This document shows, piece by piece, positions 52,678 through 60,699 of a stretch of DNA of 64,000 nt (the stretch's first letter is position 1; every line of letters begins with the position of its first letter). The notes beneath the pieces were generated by a model that saw only the letters and a list, made by a program, of their open reading frames with translations, was not told where the DNA came from and ran no database searches. Source of the stretch: Roseibaca sp. Y0-43 (GTDB lineage Bacteria > Pseudomonadota > Alphaproteobacteria > Rhodobacterales > Rhodobacteraceae); assembly GCF_020667835.1 (NCBI RefSeq), contig NZ_JAFMPR010000007.1, positions 62,001 to 126,000 of the forward strand, in the 5' to 3' direction. The position numbers and the translations under genes were made by a program.

Positions 52678-52714
52678 TGCGTTTTCCACCGTAAATCATT
52701 CTTATCAAATTTGT

Positions 52715-54514
52715 TCACCCATCCATCTTCAACGCGCTTATAAACGCCTGCTGCGGAATCTCCACCTTCCCGAACTGGCGCATCTTCTTCTTACCCGCTT
52801 TCTGCTTCTCCAGCAGCTTTTTCTTGCGGGTCACGTCGCCGCCGTAGCATTTCGCCGTCACGTCCTTGCGCAGCGCCGCCAGCGTTTCGCGGGCAATCAC
52901 CTTGCCGCCAATCGCCGCCTGGATCGGGATTTTGAACATGTGGCGGGGGATCAGCTCTTTCAGCTTTTCGCACATCGCGCGGCCGCGCATCTCTGCCCGG
53001 TCGCGGTGGACCATCATCGACAGCGCATCGACCGGTTCGTCATTCACAAGGATCTGCATCTTCACCAGCTTGTCCTCTCGGTAGCCGGTGATTTCATAAT
53101 CGAAAGACGCATAGCCCTTGGTGATGGATTTCAGACGGTCGTAGAAATCGAACACCACCTCGTTCAGCGGCAGGTCATAGACGACCATCGCGCGGCTGCC
53201 CGCATAGGTCAGTTCCATCTGGATACCGCGGCGGTCCTGACACAGTTTCAGCACATCGCCCAAGTAATCATCGGGCACAAGGATCGTGGCCTTGATGCGC
53301 GGCTCTTCCACATGGTCGACATAGGTCAGGTCGGGCAGGTCGGCGGGGTTGTGCAGTTCGATCACCTCGCCATCCTTCATATGCACATGGTAGACGACCG
53401 AGGGCGCGGTGGTGATCAGGTCGATGCCGTATTCGCGCTCCAGCCGGTCGCGGACGACTTCGAGGTGCAAGAGTCCGAGGAACCCGCAGCGGAACCCGAA
53501 GCCAAGCGCGGCGGAGCTTTCCATCTCGTAGGTAAAGGACGCGTCGTTCAGCGCCAGTTTCTCGATCGCGCTGCGCAGGTCTTCGAATTCGGCGGAATCG
53601 ACCGGGAACAGGCCACAGAACACCACGGGCACAGAGGGTTTGAACCCCGGCAGCGCCTTGGCGCAGGGTTTCTTGTCATGCGTGATGGTGTCGCCCACCT
53701 TGGTGTCGCGGACCTGCTTGATCGAGGCGGTGAAAACCCCGATCTCGCCCGGTCCAAGTTCGGCCACATCGACCATGGCGGGTTTCAGCACCGCCAGCTT
53801 GTCGATGCCGTATTTCGCGCCCGTCTGCATCATGCGGATGTTGTCGCCCTTGCGGATGACGCCGTCCATGACGCGGATCAGCACGACGACGCCCAGGTAA
53901 GCGTCATACCAGCTATCCACCAGCATCGCCTTCAGCGGCGCGTCGCGGTCGCCCTTGGGGGCGGGCAGGCGTTTGACGATGGCTTCCAGCACGTCGGGAA
54001 TGCCAAGTCCGGATTTGGCGGAAATCAGGACCGAGTCGGAGGCGTCCAGCCCGATCACATCCTCGATCTGTTCCTTGACCCGGTCGGGTTCGGCGGCGGG
54101 CAGGTCGATCTTGTTCAGGACCGGCACGATTTCATGGTCGGCCTCTATCGCGGTATAGACATTGGCCAGCGTCTGCGCTTCCACCCCTTGGGACGCGTCC
54201 ACCACCAGCAGCGACCCTTCGACCGCTTGCATGGAGCGCGAGACTTCATAGGCGAAGTCCACATGCCCCGGCGTGTCGATCAGGTTCAGGACGTAATGCT
54301 CCCCATCCTGCGCGACATAGTCGATGCGCACGGTATTGGCCTTGATCGTGATGCCGCGCTCGCGCTCGATATCCATCGCGTCGAGCATCTGCTCTTTCAT
54401 GTCACGGTCGGCAACCGTGCCGGTGGACTGGATAAGCCGGTCCGCCAGGGTGGATTTTCCGTGGTCGATATGCGCCACGATCGAGAAGTTCCGGATATGG
54501 GAAAGCTGTGTCAT
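52715..54514 (-). CDS. lepA: Elongation factor 4 (LepA)
   Basis: The ATG at 54512-54514 gives 599 residues ([20 protein letters not shown]); the longer open frame is not used because family members start here. GTPase motifs are AHIDHGKST, the G3 motif in [18 protein letters not shown] and the G4 motif [10 protein letters not shown]. The LepA-specific C-terminal domain ([35 protein letters not shown]) is complete. It back-translocates or remodels stalled ribosomes. The AT-rich cassette begins directly after its stop, on the same strand. Confidence 0.97.
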   Translation of the reverse strand: MTQLSHIRNFSIVAHIDHGKSTLADRLIQSTGTVADRDMKEQMLDAMDIERERGITIKANTVRIDYVAQDGEHYVLNLIDTPGHVDFAYEVSRSMQAVEGSLLVVDASQGVEAQTLANVYTAIEADHEIVPVLNKIDLPAAEPDRVKEQIEDVIGLDASDSVLISAKSGLGIPDVLEAIVKRLPAPKGDRDAPLKAMLVDSWYDAYLGVVVLIRVMDGVIRKGDNIRMMQTGAKYGIDKLAVLKPAMVDVAELGPGEIGVFTASIKQVRDTKVGDTITHDKKPCAKALPGFKPSVPVVFCGLFPVDSAEFEDLRSAIEKLALNDASFTYEMESSAALGFGFRCGFLGLLHLEVVRDRLEREYGIDLITTAPSVVYHVHMKDGEVIELHNPADLPDLTYVDHVEEPRIKATILVPDDYLGDVLKLCQDRRGIQMELTYAGSRAMVVYDLPLNEVVFDFYDRLKSITKGYASFDYEITGYREDKLVKMQILVNDEPVDALSMMVHRDRAEMRGRAMCEKLKELIPRHMFKIPIQAAIGGKVIARETLAALRKDVTAKCYGGDVTRKKKLLEKQKAGKKKMRQFGKVEIPQQAFISALKMDG

Positions 54515-54570
54515 GTTCGCTGATATGTCGCGCTTTGCGGCCCCGGTCAATATGGCTTCGCGGGGTTGGG

Positions 54571-55419
54571 TTACGTGGTGGCGTGGCGGCGGGAATAGCC
54601 ATTGTAGCTTGGCGAATACCAGCCATCTAACGTGCCCGCGCGCGGGGCGAAGACCGTCACCTCCAGCGGGTGGCATGTCGCGGTGTCAGAGCTGTGTTCC
54701 GCCCCGCAATCGCCGCCGGGGCAGGCCGATAGCACGCCCATCAGGTCGATCTCGGCAAAGAACTCTATATGGTCGCCTGCCCGCGCTGGCGTCGCCTTCA
54801 TGAAATACTGCCCGGTGTCGCGGGTAAAGCCCGTGCACATGAAGACATTCATCACGTCATGGACATGCGGCTCTGCCTCTGCCAGCGGCAGGCCGGTTTC
54901 CTCGGCCAAAGCGCGGGTCAGGTTGGAATGGCAGGTGTGGTGATATTCCGCCCCGTGCAGCAGGTGGTTCGTATAGGGGTCGCAGCGTGTGCCGATCACG
55001 TCATGCACCCGCCCGCCATATTCGTCCACGCCATACCATGCCAGCGTATCATGGGTGATCGTGGCCATGGGGCGCAGATAGGGCAGGCAGGACCATAGCC
55101 GGTCGCCCGTGCTGACATGGCTGCCATGCAGCGCGCGGGTTTTGCCGGAAAAGAACCGCTCTGACAGGTTGCGCGCGGCAAACAGGTTCAGATCGCCCAC
55201 TTGCGGGCCATCGGGGCAACTGATGCGACAGAAACTGCCCGCGCCCACATGAAAGGCGCGCGCCTCGCGTGGGGGGATGGTCACACGGGCAACAGGCTGC
55301 GCGCTGTCCCGCGCCTTTGCATAGAGGGCGAGGTCAGGCCGGGGCAGGGTGTCGTTCGGGTAGCAAATAACCGGGGCCACCGCGCGGCGGGTGTCGGCGT
55401 CTTGGGGCGGTTTGGTCAT
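54571..55419 (-). CDS. DUF1989 (urea carboxylase-associated) family protein
   Basis: This 282-residue protein has [50 protein letters not shown]-like [35 protein letters not shown] and [13 protein letters not shown], typical of DUF1989. Members occur with urea carboxylase and amine-degradation genes and carry metal-type Cys/His residues, but the reaction is not settled. There are no urea genes here. Its start overlaps the small membrane protein gene by four bases. Confidence 0.9.
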   Translation of the reverse strand: MTKPPQDADTRRAVAPVICYPNDTLPRPDLALYAKARDSAQPVARVTIPPREARAFHVGAGSFCRISCPDGPQVGDLNLFAARNLSERFFSGKTRALHGSHVSTGDRLWSCLPYLRPMATITHDTLAWYGVDEYGGRVHDVIGTRCDPYTNHLLHGAEYHHTCHSNLTRALAEETGLPLAEAEPHVHDVMNVFMCTGFTRDTGQYFMKATPARAGDHIEFFAEIDLMGVLSACPGGDCGAEHSSDTATCHPLEVTVFAPRAGTLDGWYSPSYNGYSRRHATT

Positions 55420-55619
55420 TTCTGCGCTCCGGCAAGGCAGTGTTTCGGGCTGCGCCCACGCGGTAGGGCCAGTTCAGCCCCGCAGGCCGCACAAACATGC
55501 AGCACGCGCCCATCCGCCAAGGCGCGCCGATCCTCGCGCCAGCGGCACCCGCGCCGCTGCCATGGGCGCAGGATCAGGATCGCGGCAAAAACGATGACAA
55601 GGCCGAGGATCAGAAACAT
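55416..55619 (-). CDS. Small membrane protein with Cys motif
   Basis: This 67-residue protein has one N-terminal membrane helix (residues 1-17, FLILGLVIVFAAILIL). A basic stretch follows, then a cytoplasmic or periplasmic tail with CAACG and a final HCLAG, which could bind a metal. Its stop overlaps the DUF1989 start as ATGA. I do not recognise a family. Confidence 0.75.
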   Translation of the reverse strand: MFLILGLVIVFAAILILRPWQRRGCRWREDRRALADGRVLHVCAACGAELALPRGRSPKHCLAGAQK

Positions 55620-55671
55620 ATGCTGAAACTGGCGCGACTGACGCGGAATTTCAAGCCAAGCGCGGGCGGCT

Positions 55672-56493
55672 TTACTGTCGCGCCGCCCAAGACAACGAGG
55701 CGCGGTTGCGGGTATAGAACTCGCCCAACATGCCGACCACGATCACGCACAGGCTGAAGATGACCGGGTAATAGGCCCATGTATGCATGGGGTTGTAGTT
55801 GATGAAGGCAAAGCCGCGCGCCTGGTCGATGGCGTGAAACAGCGGGTTCCACAGGAAATACGGCAGCACGCTGGAGGGCAGGGTGTTGGCAAGGAAAAAC
55901 TTGCCCGACGCCACCATGTTCATGCGCGAAATCAGCGTTGTCATCAGCTTTGCGACCGACGGGAACCAGGGGCGAATGGCATACATCACGATCCCGATAG
56001 CCAGACCCGACAGCCAGACCGACAACAGCATGGCGAAAGCGCCGAAGGGGCGGTCGATGACAACGGGTGTCCAGATCGTGTGATACAGAAACAGGATCAC
56101 CGCGACCGACAGGGTCTGGATGTAAAGCTCTGCAAGCGCCGCGCCGCCGATGGCGACGATGGGGTTCATGGGGCGGTGCTTCATCATGGCCGAATTCGGC
56201 CCGTCTGCCGTGGCCACCGCCGAAAGCGTCTTGATATGCGCCATGAACAGCACGACCCCGCTCATCAGGTAGATCAGCGTGTCGCCACGGATCGCAGCCC
56301 CGCGCGCACCGGCAAAGACGAAGATCAGCAGGAACACACCGACCAGCAGCATGGTCTGGGCAATGTTCAGCAACAGCCCGATAATCGCATTGCCGTGGCT
56401 TTTGCGGACGTTTCGGACAGCCTGCGTGAAAATCAGCTCCAGCGTGTGCCAAAGCCGCCATGCGAAGGATTGCGATGAGGTGGGGCTGAACAT
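55672..56493 (-). CDS. kpsM: ABC-2 type capsule polysaccharide permease (KpsM-like)
   Basis: The ATG at 56491-56493 gives 273 residues (MFSPTSSQSFAWRLW). About six membrane helices are visible (ALIGLLLNIAQ-like GNAIIGLLLNIAQTMLLVGV, TLSVAVILFLYHTIW, MLLSVWLSGLAIGIVMYAI, WAYYPVIFSLCVIVVGML). The FxNPLF piece FLWNPLFHAIDQAR matches KpsM/Wzm polysaccharide exporter permeases. No ATPase or co-polymerase gene is adjacent; the KpsT and KpsE-like genes lie 13-16 kb away. It is divergent from cysQ. Confidence 0.88.
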   Translation of the reverse strand: MFSPTSSQSFAWRLWHTLELIFTQAVRNVRKSHGNAIIGLLLNIAQTMLLVGVFLLIFVFAGARGAAIRGDTLIYLMSGVVLFMAHIKTLSAVATADGPNSAMMKHRPMNPIVAIGGAALAELYIQTLSVAVILFLYHTIWTPVVIDRPFGAFAMLLSVWLSGLAIGIVMYAIRPWFPSVAKLMTTLISRMNMVASGKFFLANTLPSSVLPYFLWNPLFHAIDQARGFAFINYNPMHTWAYYPVIFSLCVIVVGMLGEFYTRNRASLSWAARQ

Positions 56494-56595
56494 GAAGCCG
56501 CTTTCCGATTGTCGCCTGTAGTCGCGGTAACTATACACGCAATCTAGACGAAAACGGGGCAATCGACAATCTTGCCCATAATTTCAGGAGCTTTC

Positions 56596-57399
56596 ATGCT
56601 GGATCCCATCGCCCGCGTCGCCCTTTTCCGCCGTCTGGCCCTGCAAGCCGGGGATGCGATTATGGGGGTCTATGACAGCGCCGATATGGGTGTGGAAAGC
56701 AAGGATGACGACAGCCCCGTCACCCGCGCCGACCGCTTGGCCGATGACATCATCAGCGCGGGCCTGCGGGCCGAATGCCCCGACATCACCCTTGTGACAG
56801 AGGAGCAGGCCGCAACCCATGCCGAGAGTGCGGCGACCTTCCTGATCGTGGACCCGCTGGATGGCACCAAGGAATTCATCAAGCGGCGCGGCGATTTCAC
56901 CGTCAATATTGCGCTGGTGCAAGATGGCGTGCCGGTGGCGGGCATTGTCTATGCCCCCGCCAAGGGGCGCATGTTCTACACCGATGCCGATGGCGCCAGC
57001 TTGGAAGAGATCGGCCCCTTCGACCCCGCGCGTGCGGGCGAGACGCGCAAGCTGCATCTTAGCACCCCCGATGCGGAGAAGCTGATCGTGGTGGCGTCCA
57101 AATCCCACCGCGATGCCGCGACGGATGACTATATCAACCGCTATGGCGTGGGTGACATGCGCAGCGCGGGGTCTTCGCTGAAATTCTGCCTTGTCGCAGC
57201 GGGCGAGGCCGATTTCTACCCCCGGCTTGGCCGCACCATGGAATGGGACACGGCGGCGGGCGATGCGGTCTTGCGCGGCGCGGGTGGCGAGGTGCTGCGC
57301 TTCGACGATCACACCCCCTTGCGCTATGGCAAGCCGGGCTACGAGAATCCCTTCTTCATTGCCCGCAACCCTGCCGTGTCCTTGGTTCAACCGGAATAA
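56596..57399 (+). CDS. cysQ: 3'(2'),5'-bisphosphate nucleotidase CysQ
   Basis: The ATG at 56596, five bases after AGGAG, gives 267 residues. Metal-site motifs of the inositol-phosphatase superfamily are present: Glu69/Glu70 in LVTEEQ, DPLDGT (86-91), and a C-terminal EWDTAAGDAVL. CysQ hydrolyses PAP, the by-product of PAPS-dependent sulfotransfer, to AMP. The sulfotransferase-like gene at 62385 makes this role coherent. Confidence 0.94.
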   Translation: MLDPIARVALFRRLALQAGDAIMGVYDSADMGVESKDDDSPVTRADRLADDIISAGLRAECPDITLVTEEQAATHAESAATFLIVDPLDGTKEFIKRRGDFTVNIALVQDGVPVAGIVYAPAKGRMFYTDADGASLEEIGPFDPARAGETRKLHLSTPDAEKLIVVASKSHRDAATDDYINRYGVGDMRSAGSSLKFCLVAAGEADFYPRLGRTMEWDTAAGDAVLRGAGGEVLRFDDHTPLRYGKPGYENPFFIARNPAVSLVQPE

Positions 57400-57521
57400 G
57401 GCGGCGGGCGTTAACGAATTCGTTAACTTTTCCCTTTCTGCCCCGATTCTGACCGTAAAGCTGCCGCATTCCAACGGCTTTCTGGCGCCATGTTAACTTG
57501 GCATCCAGAATGGAGCATGGA

Positions 57522-58415
57522 ATGAATCGCAAGGTCACGAAAGCCGTCTTTCCCGTCGCAGGCATGGGCACCCGCTTCCTGCCCGCAACCAAGTCGGTCC
57601 CGAAAGAGATCATGACGCTGGTCGACCGCCCGCTGATCCAATACGCGATCGACGAGGCACGCGCGGCGGGCATCACCGAGTTCATCTTCGTGACCTCGCG
57701 CGGCAAGGGCGCACTGGAGGATTATTTCGACCGCGCGCCGGAACTGGAAGCGTCGCTAAAAGCCAAGGGCAAGACCGCGCTTCTGGAAACGCTGGAAGCT
57801 ACCAACATGGATAGCGGCGCGATTGCCTATGTCCGCCAGCATCAGGCGCTGGGCCTTGGCCACGCGGTGTGGTGCGCGCGTCACCTGATCGGGAATGAGC
57901 CCTTCGCGGTCCTGCTGCCCGATGACGTGATCGCGGCAGAAAAGCCCTGTCTGCAACAGATGGTTGAAGCCTATCAGGAAACCGGCGGCAACATGATCGC
58001 GGCGATGGAAGTCGCGCCGCATATGGCATCGAGCTATGGCATCATGGACGTGCCGCCCGCGATTGGCCGCACCCTGCCGATGCACGGCATGGTCGAAAAG
58101 CCCGCGCCGGGCACGCAGCCCTCGAACCTGGCCGCCATCGGTCGCTACATCCTGTCGCCCGACGTGATGAAGCACCTGGGCGAGATCAAGCCGGGCGCAG
58201 GTGGCGAAATCCAGCTCACCGACGCTATCGCCCGCGAGATTGCCGAGAAGCGCAATGTCTTCGGCTACCGCTTCGACGGTCAGCGCTTCGACTGCGGGTC
58301 CAAGGCCGGTTTCCTGCAAGCGACCGTGGCCTTCGGTCTGGCCCGCGAAGAGCTGCATGACGAGCTGGATGAATTCCTTGTTGACCTGATGGCGCAGCGT
58401 CAGGCGGCTGAATAA
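57522..58415 (+). CDS. galU: UTP-glucose-1-phosphate uridylyltransferase
   Basis: The ATG at 57522 gives 297 residues. The nucleotidyltransferase signature AGMGTRFLPATKSVPKEI is at the N-terminus; LGLGHAVWCARHLIGNEPFAV, LPDDVIA and GYRFDGQRFDCGSKAGFLQA are typical GalU segments. It makes UDP-glucose, the donor for glucan, capsule and lipopolysaccharide synthesis, and is placed with glycosyltransferase genes. A terminator follows. Confidence 0.96.
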   Translation: MNRKVTKAVFPVAGMGTRFLPATKSVPKEIMTLVDRPLIQYAIDEARAAGITEFIFVTSRGKGALEDYFDRAPELEASLKAKGKTALLETLEATNMDSGAIAYVRQHQALGLGHAVWCARHLIGNEPFAVLLPDDVIAAEKPCLQQMVEAYQETGGNMIAAMEVAPHMASSYGIMDVPPAIGRTLPMHGMVEKPAPGTQPSNLAAIGRYILSPDVMKHLGEIKPGAGGEIQLTDAIAREIAEKRNVFGYRFDGQRFDCGSKAGFLQATVAFGLAREELHDELDEFLVDLMAQRQAAE

Positions 58416-58440
58416 GCTCAAGATGCAACCCACAAGATGA

Positions 58441-58465
58441 AGGGCGCCAGCTAGGCGCCCTTTTT
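58441..58465 (+). terminator. Terminator after galU
   Basis: AGGGCGCC and GGCGCCCT form an 8-bp stem with a five-base loop, followed by TTTTTC, 25 bases after the stop codon. Confidence 0.92.
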
Positions 58466-58537
58466 CGGTTTGGCGCTTACGGCTTGCGCTTTGGGTGGCT
58501 TCGCGCTTCTGTGGGTCAGGCTTGGCAAAGGGCGCGC

Positions 58538-59566
58538 ATGTATTCCGAACTGCCCCCATCTCGGGACCGTTGGTATCGCTTCCGCATGGATTGGAAGCGC
58601 CGCCGCCTGCGAGCCCGCGCCATCGCAAAGGCGCGCGAGTTGCGCTGTCTGAAGCGCGGGCGCTGGGGCAGGGGGGCGGTGCTTTTGTTTTGCACCATCC
58701 GCAACGAGGCCGACCGCATCGACTGGTTCCTGAAGCATTACCGCGCTTTGGGGGTCGATCATTTCTGTTTTGTGGACAATGGCAGCGATGACGGCACATT
58801 AGACACGCTTTTAGCCCAGCCCGATGCCTCTGTCTGGGCGACCAAAGCCAGCTACCGCGCCTCGCGCTTCGGGCTGGACTGGCTGAACTGGCTGATGCTG
58901 GCCCATGCGCGCGGGCATTGGTGCGTGGTGGCCGATGCCGACGAGTTGCTGATCTATCCGCATTGGCAGACCCGCTCCTTGCGCGCCCTGACCGACTGGC
59001 TGGATGCCGAAGGCCAGCCCATCCTGCCCGCGATGATGCTGGAGCTTTACCCAAAGGGCCGGCTCGACCAAGCGCCGCTAGCGCGCGGGCAAGACCCGCT
59101 TTCGGTGCTGGAATGGTTCGACCCCGGCAATTACACGATCACACGCAAACCGCTGCTGGATTGCCTGCTGATCCAAGGCGGCCCGCGCGCCCGCGCGTTT
59201 TTCGCCGACCAGCCCAACCGCGCGCCCACGCTGACAAAGCTGCCCTTGGTGAAATGGAGCTTTCATAACGCATGGGTCAACTCGACCCATTCCATCCTGC
59301 CGCGTGACCTGAACGCGGTCTATGCGCGCGGCGCGGGCGAGCAGATTTCGGGCGCGCTTCTGCACACCAAGTTCATGCCCCAGATCGTCGAACGTGCGCC
59401 GGTCGAAAAAGCCCGCGCCCAGCATTTCGGCAATGCGCCCGTCTTCGATGCCTATTACGATGCCGTGGCCCAAGCGCCGGACCTGTGGTGCGCGCAGTCC
59501 GCGCGTTTCACCGGGTGGGAGCAACTGGAGGAGTTGGGCCTCATATCGCGCGGTGGCTGGGCCTGA
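58538..59566 (+). CDS. Glycosyltransferase family 2-like protein
   Basis: The ATG at 58538, with AAAGG seven bases upstream, gives 342 residues. An earlier ATG at 58484 would overlap the terminator region. GT-A marks are LLFCTIRNEADRIDWFL, CFVDNGSDDGTLDTL and the acidic pair in VADADELLIYPHW. The C-terminal half (WSFHNAWVNSTHSILPRDLN and HTKFM) is characteristic of the Glyco_tranf_2_4 group. It has no membrane helix. A paralogue is encoded at 59689. Confidence 0.9.
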   Translation: MYSELPPSRDRWYRFRMDWKRRRLRARAIAKARELRCLKRGRWGRGAVLLFCTIRNEADRIDWFLKHYRALGVDHFCFVDNGSDDGTLDTLLAQPDASVWATKASYRASRFGLDWLNWLMLAHARGHWCVVADADELLIYPHWQTRSLRALTDWLDAEGQPILPAMMLELYPKGRLDQAPLARGQDPLSVLEWFDPGNYTITRKPLLDCLLIQGGPRARAFFADQPNRAPTLTKLPLVKWSFHNAWVNSTHSILPRDLNAVYARGAGEQISGALLHTKFMPQIVERAPVEKARAQHFGNAPVFDAYYDAVAQAPDLWCAQSARFTGWEQLEELGLISRGGWA

Positions 59567-59580
59567 TTGCATTTGTTTAC

Positions 59581-59613
59581 GCAACAATAACCCATCCGGG
59601 GCAAGATTGTTGC
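59581..59613. repeat. 8-bp inverted repeat between the two glycosyltransferase genes
   Basis: GCAACAAT and ATTGTTGC are perfect arms separated by 17 bases. It lies 14 bases behind the first glycosyltransferase gene and 75 before the second. No T tract follows, so it is more likely an operator-like element or a coincidence than a terminator. Confidence 0.35.
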
Positions 59614-59688
59614 AATTGTCCCATCGGTCGGGCATGACTGGATCAAGGTCGCCACAGTCGGCCGGCCAAGGGTTGCGAGTGGGCGTTC

Positions 59689-60699
59689 ATGGGGCTGAAA
59701 ACACAGTTGAAATTGCGCGCCCGGCGGCAAGTGAAACTGATGCGTGCCCTGCGCAAAAGCCTGGAATTGCGCGCGCGCGTCAACCGCACTGACCGTATCC
59801 GCCCGGACGATATTCTGTGCTTTACAACGCTGCGTAATGAATATGTGCGCCTGCCCTATTTCCTCGATTACTACCGCAACATGGGCATCGGACATTTCCT
59901 GATGGTCGATAACGGCTCGGATGACGGGACGACCGAATATCTGGAAGCGCAGCGCGATGTCTCGCTCTGGACCACGCAAGGCAGCTACAAGGCCGCGTCC
60001 TTCGGGGTGGATTGGCTGAACCACCTGCAATGGCGCTATGGGCACGGGCATTGGATATTGGTCGCCGATGTGGATGAATTCCTGCTCTACCCCTATGCCG
60101 ACACGCGCCCCATCCAGGCGCTGACCGACTGGCTGGAAAGCCAGGGGCGCAAATCCTTCTCGGCCATGCTTTTGGACATGTATCCGAAAGGGCCGATCGC
60201 CGCGCAGCCTTACCGCGAGGGGCAAAACCCCTTCGAGATCGCGCGCTGGTTCGATGCCGCGAATTACTCGATCAAGCGCAACCCGCTGATGGGCAATCTG
60301 TGGATACAGGGCGGCGTTCGGCAACGCCTGTTCATGGCCGACAGCCCCGAACAGGCGCCCGCGCTGAACAAGGTGCCGCTGGTGCATTGGTCGCGCAAAT
60401 ACGCCTATGTCAGTTCCAGCCACATGGCGTTGCCGCGCGGGTTGAACCGGGTCTATGACGACACCGGCGGCGAGCAGGCCTCTGGCGTGTTGCTGCACGC
60501 GAAATTCCTCGACACGATCATGGCCAAGGCGGGCGAGGAATTGACCCGTGGCGAGCATTACGCTGACAGCCGTGAATACCGCGCCTATGACCTGACGCTG
60601 CGCGAGGGTCAAAACCTGTGGTGCGAACACTCGACAGAGTTCATAAACTGGCGGCAGTTGGAAATTCTGGGCCTGATGTCGAAAGGGGATTGGGCATGA
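59689..60699 (+). CDS. Glycosyltransferase family 2-like protein (paralogue)
   Basis: This 336-residue protein is built like the preceding transferase. It has ILCFTTLRNEYVRLPYFLDY, LMVDNGSDDGTTEYLE, WILVADVDEFLLYPYAD and the matching C-terminal VPLVHWSRKYAYVSSSHMAL, LLHAKFL and EGQNLWC. The two likely arose by tandem duplication. Its N-terminus is very basic (residues 1-35). Its stop overlaps the next start as ATGA. The sugar donor is not known. Confidence 0.9.
   Translation: MGLKTQLKLRARRQVKLMRALRKSLELRARVNRTDRIRPDDILCFTTLRNEYVRLPYFLDYYRNMGIGHFLMVDNGSDDGTTEYLEAQRDVSLWTTQGSYKAASFGVDWLNHLQWRYGHGHWILVADVDEFLLYPYADTRPIQALTDWLESQGRKSFSAMLLDMYPKGPIAAQPYREGQNPFEIARWFDAANYSIKRNPLMGNLWIQGGVRQRLFMADSPEQAPALNKVPLVHWSRKYAYVSSSHMALPRGLNRVYDDTGGEQASGVLLHAKFLDTIMAKAGEELTRGEHYADSREYRAYDLTLREGQNLWCEHSTEFINWRQLEILGLMSKGDWA

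Noticed and set aside
51170-52714. Insertion sequence or transposon as explanation of the AT-rich segment
   Set aside because: Neither protein resembles a transposase, and I found no terminal inverted repeats or target duplications at the ends; only a 6-base ATCATT is shared, which is not meaningful.
52454-54523. Long plus-strand open frame of 689 codons opposite lepA
   Set aside because: It is antisense to a complete LepA with all GTPase motifs; the predicted peptide is His/Gln/Arg-rich, a usual shadow of GC-rich coding DNA.
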